From Candidatus Acidiflorens stordalenmirensis (GTDB lineage Bacteria; Acidobacteriota; Terriglobia; Terriglobales; Acidobacteriaceae), in contig PLIC01000233.1 of the NCBI GenBank assembly GCA_003139995.1, positions 31,334 to 95,333 on the forward strand: a stretch of DNA of 64,000 nt, written 5' to 3'. A model generated the notes under the pieces. That model was not told where the DNA came from. It saw only the letters and a program-made list of their open reading frames with translations, and did no database searches. The stretch's first letter is position 1. Each line of letters begins with the position of its first letter. This document shows, piece by piece, positions 60,294-64,000 of the stretch. The translations under genes were made by a program, and so were the position numbers.

Positions 60294-61598
60294 TTAGCGT
60301 CCAACTTCCGCCGGCGTGATGTCTTTCTCTTTTTTCAAGCCTTTTGCCTGCGGCTGGTAGACGCAGGACGGCTCCTCATCGAGATAGTTGCCGGTAGCGG
60401 CAAAAGCCCGCGCGCGGCAACCCATGCAAATGTTGCGGAACTCGCAGCATCCGCATTTCCCCTGCAGGTTGTTGGTGTCGCGCAGTTGGTTGAACACCAC
60501 GGAATTTTCCCAGATCTCGGCGAAGGGCTGCTTTCTTAGATCTCCGGCCAGTGCAGGTAAATATCCGCAGGGATAGACCTCGCCCTGATGAGAGATGAAA
60601 CACACTGCGGTTCCGGCCAGGCATCCCTTGGTCATGGCGTTCATGTCGGAAGGATGAGTTCCAGGATGTCCCACGGGTTGTCCAACACTCGTCCGTCCCA
60701 TCCCATGAGCCTTCAGCTCGATGCCGGTCGAGCCGGGCATCGCCATCTCCGTGGGGCCGATACTTCTTCCGGTACTCTGCGAACCCGGCACCGCTTCAAG
60801 TACTGGCTGTGCAGCTTGAGCGGCCGCAGCCGCGGAACGGTGCTCCGCAACTCGCCGTTGGCGAACCACGCGGAAGTAGTGCGGCGCGCAGGTCGCCTTC
60901 ATCTCGATGCCACCTTCGAGCGAGCGATCGTAGAACCAGTTCAGCATCTGTTCGTACTCTTCCGGACGAACCATCTGTTCGGCGGCGATATCCACACCGC
61001 AACCCACGGGCACCAACAGGAATGTGTGCAGCGCGTCCGCTCCGAGCGACTTCGCCAGTTCGAGCACCTGCGGGAGCTGATGGGCATTGTGGCGGGCGAT
61101 GGTCGTGTTGATCTGCACCGACATGCCCAGATTCTTCAGATTACGAAACCCGGCGATGGCGGCTTCGAATGCGCCGGGAATGCCGCGGAAACTATCGTGG
61201 GTAAGCGCATCCGCGCCGTCCAGGCTAATGGCAACGCGCTGCACGCCGCTATCGACGATCATGCGCGCGACGTGCTTGGTCACCAGCGTGCCATTCGTGG
61301 CCAGCGCCACGCGCAGACCTTTGTCCGTGCCATAACGCGCCAACTGGAAAATATCGGAACGGAAAAGCGGTTCGCCGCCGCTCAGCACCAGGATGGGAGT
61401 GGACACGGCGGCAATCTGATCGATGATATCGCGCGCCGCTTCGGTGGAGAGATCGGAAGGAGCGCTCAGCTCTGTAGCGCTGGCCCGGCAATGGATGCAG
61501 CGGAGATTGCACCCTTTGGTCAACTCCCAGAAAATCAATCGTGGCTTGTTTTGGTGCGCTTGATTGGAATGCTGCCCGTCGCCATTTAGCGAAGCCAT
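60294..61598 (-). CDS. Radical SAM/SPASM protein, heme-biosynthesis type (AhbD/NirJ-like)
   Basis: 434 residues. The radical SAM cluster motif CNLRCIHC (Cys30, 34, 37) is followed by LVLSGGEPL and LATNGTLV; C-terminal Cys clusters (KGCLAGTAVC, GEVYPCGYLPAL, KCGCCEFRNICMGCRA) form the SPASM-type auxiliary Fe-S sites. WELTKGCNLRCIHCRASA and the FLLVPVGCG region resemble AhbD (iron-coproporphyrin to heme) and NirJ (heme d1). An Ala/Gln/Pro/Gly-rich insert lies at about 249-325. Neighbours hemA and a Crp/Fnr gene, and tandem CRP-like sites upstream, support a heme role. Peptide-modifying SPASM enzymes remain an alternative. Confidence 0.7.
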   Translation of the reverse strand: MASLNGDGQHSNQAHQNKPRLIFWELTKGCNLRCIHCRASATELSAPSDLSTEAARDIIDQIAAVSTPILVLSGGEPLFRSDIFQLARYGTDKGLRVALATNGTLVTKHVARMIVDSGVQRVAISLDGADALTHDSFRGIPGAFEAAIAGFRNLKNLGMSVQINTTIARHNAHQLPQVLELAKSLGADALHTFLLVPVGCGVDIAAEQMVRPEEYEQMLNWFYDRSLEGGIEMKATCAPHYFRVVRQRRVAEHRSAAAAAQAAQPVLEAVPGSQSTGRSIGPTEMAMPGSTGIELKAHGMGRTSVGQPVGHPGTHPSDMNAMTKGCLAGTAVCFISHQGEVYPCGYLPALAGDLRKQPFAEIWENSVVFNQLRDTNNLQGKCGCCEFRNICMGCRARAFAATGNYLDEEPSCVYQPQAKGLKKEKDITPAEVGR

Positions 61599-61678
61599 GT
61601 GCGGTTTGCCTCCCTACTTGAACCGGGACTCTGACGCCCACTCTAGGCGCAACCATAGAAGAGAATGCGTCGCCCAGC

Positions 61679-61694
61679 GGTGACTATCATCACT
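61679..61694. promoter_or_regulatory. CRP-like palindrome, upstream member of a tandem pair
   Basis: GGTGACTATCATCACT, symmetric GTGA-N6-TCAC, eight of ten TGTGA/TCACA positions. Its centre is 22 bp from that of the site at 61701, two helical turns. Confidence 0.5.
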
Positions 61695-61700
61695 GGAAGT

Positions 61701-61716
61701 TGTGATTTAGGTCACG
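61701..61716. promoter_or_regulatory. CRP-like palindrome, second member of the tandem pair
   Basis: TGTGATTTAGGTCACG, nine of ten positions of TGTGA-N6-TCACA, about 110 bp upstream of the radical SAM start. Spacing resembles the site in front of the monoheme cytochrome. Confidence 0.6.
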
Positions 61717-61828
61717 AGACTTAAATCTTTTTGAATGTGGATATTGCGATGGAATCGGGTTTCTCATGCGGGTCTCGGGCACGCCGTTCCGCCGGCCCTT
61801 ATCGAAGCCACTGGCGCGGAAGGCACGG

Positions 61829-62551
61829 TCAGTTGTGATTTGCGAGCTCGCGCAGCGCCGCCGTGTTGCGAATCACCAGAGACGAGCCTTTCGACTGCAA
61901 GATCTGACGCTTCTTCAGTTCCGCAAACAGCCGGGTAACCGTCTCGCGCGAAGTTCCGATCATCTGCGCGATTTCCTCGTGGGTAAGCCTGAGCTTTAGC
62001 CGGGGCTCCGCTTTGGCGGTTTCTCCGTTCTTGGAGCTCCATTCCAGAAGCAACTTAGCCAGTTTCTCGGCGGCGGAGTGCGACAGTCCCAGCGAACCCG
62101 CTTCCTTACAAGCATTGTGATACTTTTCGCTTAACTGCTCGGCCACTTTGAAGCAGGCCTCCACATCATCCTTCAGGAACCGAAGAAAGTCATCTCGCTT
62201 GACGAAATTGATCTGACAGGGATCAACCGTCTCCGCCGTTACTTCGTAAGGTTTGCCGGAGATGGCGGCGCTCAACCCCAGCACCTCCCCGGGCTCGGCA
62301 AGTTTCACAATGATCGTTCTGCCGCTAGGCGAGTTAATGGAGAGCTTTACACTGCCTTTGCAGAGCACGAAGATGCCGCGTGGCATCTGCCCCTCGACAA
62401 ACAGCACGGCCCCTTGGGGGTACGCGGTCGCGTACTTAATGTTTTCAAATGTCTGCAGCGCGGCGGGAGGCAGATCGCAGAAGATGCGATCCACGCGCAG
62501 CTTGCATGTAATGCAGCTTTCTACAATCTCCATTCCGTATGGCGAGAGCAT
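61829..62551 (-). CDS. Crp/Fnr-family regulator (2) with N-terminal Cys motif
   Basis: 240 residues. The N-terminus MLSPYGMEIVESCITCKLRV is followed by a third Cys in RIFCDLPP (C-x2-C-x9-C), and further Cys occur at EACFK and NACKE. The beta-roll effector domain is at about 30-145, then the helix-turn-helix LTHEEIAQMIGTSRETVTRLFAELKKRQIL, with the CRP-type SRETVTR recognition helix. The start at 62551 is set by AGGAGG nine bases upstream; the frame is open 31 codons further 5'. The Cys could hold an Fe-S cluster, so oxygen or redox sensing is possible. A perfect CRP-like palindrome lies 178 bp upstream. The radical SAM gene follows on the same strand. Confidence 0.87.
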   Translation of the reverse strand: MLSPYGMEIVESCITCKLRVDRIFCDLPPAALQTFENIKYATAYPQGAVLFVEGQMPRGIFVLCKGSVKLSINSPSGRTIIVKLAEPGEVLGLSAAISGKPYEVTAETVDPCQINFVKRDDFLRFLKDDVEACFKVAEQLSEKYHNACKEAGSLGLSHSAAEKLAKLLLEWSSKNGETAKAEPRLKLRLTHEEIAQMIGTSRETVTRLFAELKKRQILQSKGSSLVIRNTAALRELANHN

Positions 62552-63023
62552 GAACCAGCCTCCTGTAACAAGCTCGTATGGTGGCTCGGCTCGCTTGCGG
62601 CGGTCGCGTCTTGCGCAGTTATCTTGTGCGATCGTCGTGCGCAAGATACGAGCCAGTTGAGCCGGCCTCGTATGCCGTCAGTGTCCGTCTGGGGGAAACG
62701 TTTGGCTGTGCTGCCAGATACATGCCAGTGTGATGTCCCTCACATCCCGCCCTCTCGCCGCCGTTGCTTTGGCGTCGCGACTTCGAGATCAATCACAGCA
62801 AAAAACAAGGGTTTTGGCTCCGGTGATTCGCCGCGCACCCCTGCCGCAGTGAGCGTCCATACCCTACGATCATTTCAGAGCTTCTCTGTGATACGAAACA
62901 CATAAGGCCGTGACTTGCCTGGGGCACAAACCTGGATTTCGCACTCATCGCTCACGCCGCTGCCTTCGACTGTTTGGCTCGCGAAAGCGGAACTCCATCG
63001 CGCCATCGGACAAAAATGAGCAC
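62552..63023. other. Intergenic region upstream of regulator 2
   Basis: 470 bp between minus-strand genes, carrying the CRP-like site at 62729. The frame of regulator 2 is open 5' to 62644 but without an RBS. No other gene seen. Confidence 0.4.
62729..62744. promoter_or_regulatory. CRP-like palindrome upstream of regulator 2
   Basis: TGTGATGTCCCTCACA, a perfect TGTGA-N6-TCACA dyad, centred about 185 bp from the regulator 2 start, nearly the same distance as the site upstream of regulator 1. Confidence 0.7.
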
Positions 63024-63998
63024 CTACTGAATCGCGTTCCCGTACGTCGGCACTCCTTGCTGCACCAGGAAGAGCAGGGTTTGCGCGCGGGACGACCAGT
63101 CGCTTTGCGGATACTTGGAGATTAACTGCTGAGCCAGCGAGATCGCCAAATTCTTTGACTGGTCGGACTTCTTCGGCTGTTCTTCTGTCTTATAAATCTC
63201 GATCAGCGCGGCCCGGCGAGAAGCGGCGTTGTACAACGCCTCGGGAGCGGCCGGCGATTCGGGGTGTTCTTTTACGTATTTTTCGTAGAGGTCGGCTTCC
63301 TTGTCGGGGCACTTGGAAGAGCCCTGCCAGTCTCCGCAGAGTTTGTTGTCGAGCAGGTGGAAGGCGGCGAGTTGGGCCCACCTTGTGTCGGGAAACTTTT
63401 TCATCACCTGCTTCATGGACTGCTCGTCGATGCCTTCGCGAAGGTTGGGGTCTTTTTCGCGCGCGGAGGGCCGGGACTGCATGTCCGATTTATCGATCTG
63501 CCATTGAATGTCGGCGGCGCGGTAGAGGGCTTCGGCGGCGAGGGGAGCGGCAGGGAAGAGATCGTAGACGCGGTGATAGAGACGCAAGGCGTCCTGCGCC
63601 GCGCCGCGGCGTCCGTGGCGGCGGCTGGCCTCGTCTTCAGAATCGACGGCGGCGCCGAACAGAATGCGGTCGCCGTTCGGAGTAGACGCCCAGACGACGC
63701 CGTTATCGAGAACCCAGCCGCTGATGGTCTTGCCCTGGTCCTCATCGTCCAAAACGAAGGCCGGGTCGGGAGTCTGCGCCATGCCGAGCAGAGCTTCGAC
63801 GTGCAGCCAGTTGTGGCTCTTATCGAGCAGAATCAGTTCCCGTCCACGTTCGACCTGCGCCAGCTTGTTGGAAGTTGTGTCGGGAGACAGGTAGATGACG
63901 GCGTCGCGGACCAGCGTGCCGCGATCGGCCGCCAGCAACACGGACTTTCCCACCGCCATCAGAAAAGTCAAAAGCAGAAGCTTGGTAATCGGTTTCAC
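63024..63998 (-). CDS. Secreted TPR-like protein with SH3-like domain (BamD-like)
   Basis: 324 residues, GTG start two bases from the window edge. Signal peptide to about VLLAA; residues 25-110 look like a bacterial SH3/variant domain (LVRDAVIYLSPDTTSNKLAQVERGRELILLDKSHNWLHVEA). Residues 130-310 form TPR-like helices (LRLYHRVYDLFPAAPLAAEALYRAADIQW, ADLYEKYVKEHPESPAAPEALYNAASR, AQQLISKYPQSDWSSRAQTLL) of the outer-membrane-assembly lipoprotein (YfiO/BamD) type, but without an obvious lipobox. An upstream partner may lie beyond the edge. Confidence 0.7.
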   Translation of the reverse strand: MKPITKLLLLTFLMAVGKSVLLAADRGTLVRDAVIYLSPDTTSNKLAQVERGRELILLDKSHNWLHVEALLGMAQTPDPAFVLDDEDQGKTISGWVLDNGVVWASTPNGDRILFGAAVDSEDEASRRHGRRGAAQDALRLYHRVYDLFPAAPLAAEALYRAADIQWQIDKSDMQSRPSAREKDPNLREGIDEQSMKQVMKKFPDTRWAQLAAFHLLDNKLCGDWQGSSKCPDKEADLYEKYVKEHPESPAAPEALYNAASRRAALIEIYKTEEQPKKSDQSKNLAISLAQQLISKYPQSDWSSRAQTLLFLVQQGVPTYGNAIQ

Positions 63999-64000
63999 GG

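Overview
The window looks like a chromosome segment of an Acidobacteriota member, probably class Terriglobia. Three things point there: an acidobacterial-type VWFA protein, two large TonB-dependent receptors with N-terminal carboxypeptidase-regulatory-like domains, and a BlaI/M56-peptidase pair. No tRNA, rRNA, CRISPR array, IS element or prophage was seen. All calls come from reading the sequence; no database search was possible.

Layout. 1-5.8 kb: the tail of an outer-membrane protein, a PBP-TonB fusion, a BlaI repressor, an M56 sensor protease and a DegP protease, with a shared palindrome in front of blaI and degP, then an aldo/keto reductase. 6.2-8.9 kb: a GAF-fused alpha-glucan phosphorylase. 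9.2-13 kb: an arginine operon argC-argB-(argD C-terminal fragment)-argA-argJ behind an ARG-box-like palindrome. 13-18.8 kb: a TonB-dependent receptor, a DUF5666-like protein and a VWFA protein, all with Gly-rich tracts. 18.8-21.7 kb: an NtrB/NtrC-type two-component system. 22-27.9 kb: xylulokinase opposite a phosphoketolase-acetate kinase operon. 28-32.2 kb: a monoheme cytochrome c, a NapC/NirT cytochrome and a 13-heme cytochrome c fused to a cytochrome b561-type membrane domain. 32.2-40 kb: a second TonB-dependent receptor, a Crp/Fnr regulator, a hybrid histidine kinase and two tandem NrfG-like TPR proteins. 40.3-50.7 kb, all on the minus strand: 16-heme cytochrome, NHL propeller, 4-heme cytochrome, terminator, parvulin-type isomerase, outer-membrane barrel, NHL propeller, 12-heme cytochrome. 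51.2-58.6 kb: ResB and CcsA (System II cytochrome c maturation), a histidine kinase, an AsmA-like protein and a sigma54 regulator. 58.7-64 kb: HemA, a radical SAM/SPASM protein resembling heme-synthesis enzymes, a second Crp/Fnr regulator and a BamD-like TPR protein.

The main theme is c-type cytochrome electron transfer. About 52 heme-c attachment motifs lie in six proteins, next to genes for heme synthesis (hemA, AhbD/NirJ-like) and heme attachment (resB, ccsA). The inner-membrane pair at 28-32 kb recalls ImcH and CbcL of Geobacter. The 40-50 kb cluster recalls loci encoding outer-membrane conduits or polymerising cytochrome nanowires, with the 4-heme protein as the candidate filament subunit. 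Palindromes of the form TGTGA-N6-TCACA lie upstream of the monoheme cytochrome, both Crp/Fnr genes and the radical SAM gene. Both regulators carry a CRP-like SRETV-x-R recognition helix, so they may control this island. The extracellular electron transfer role is inference; the gene content and motifs are read directly.
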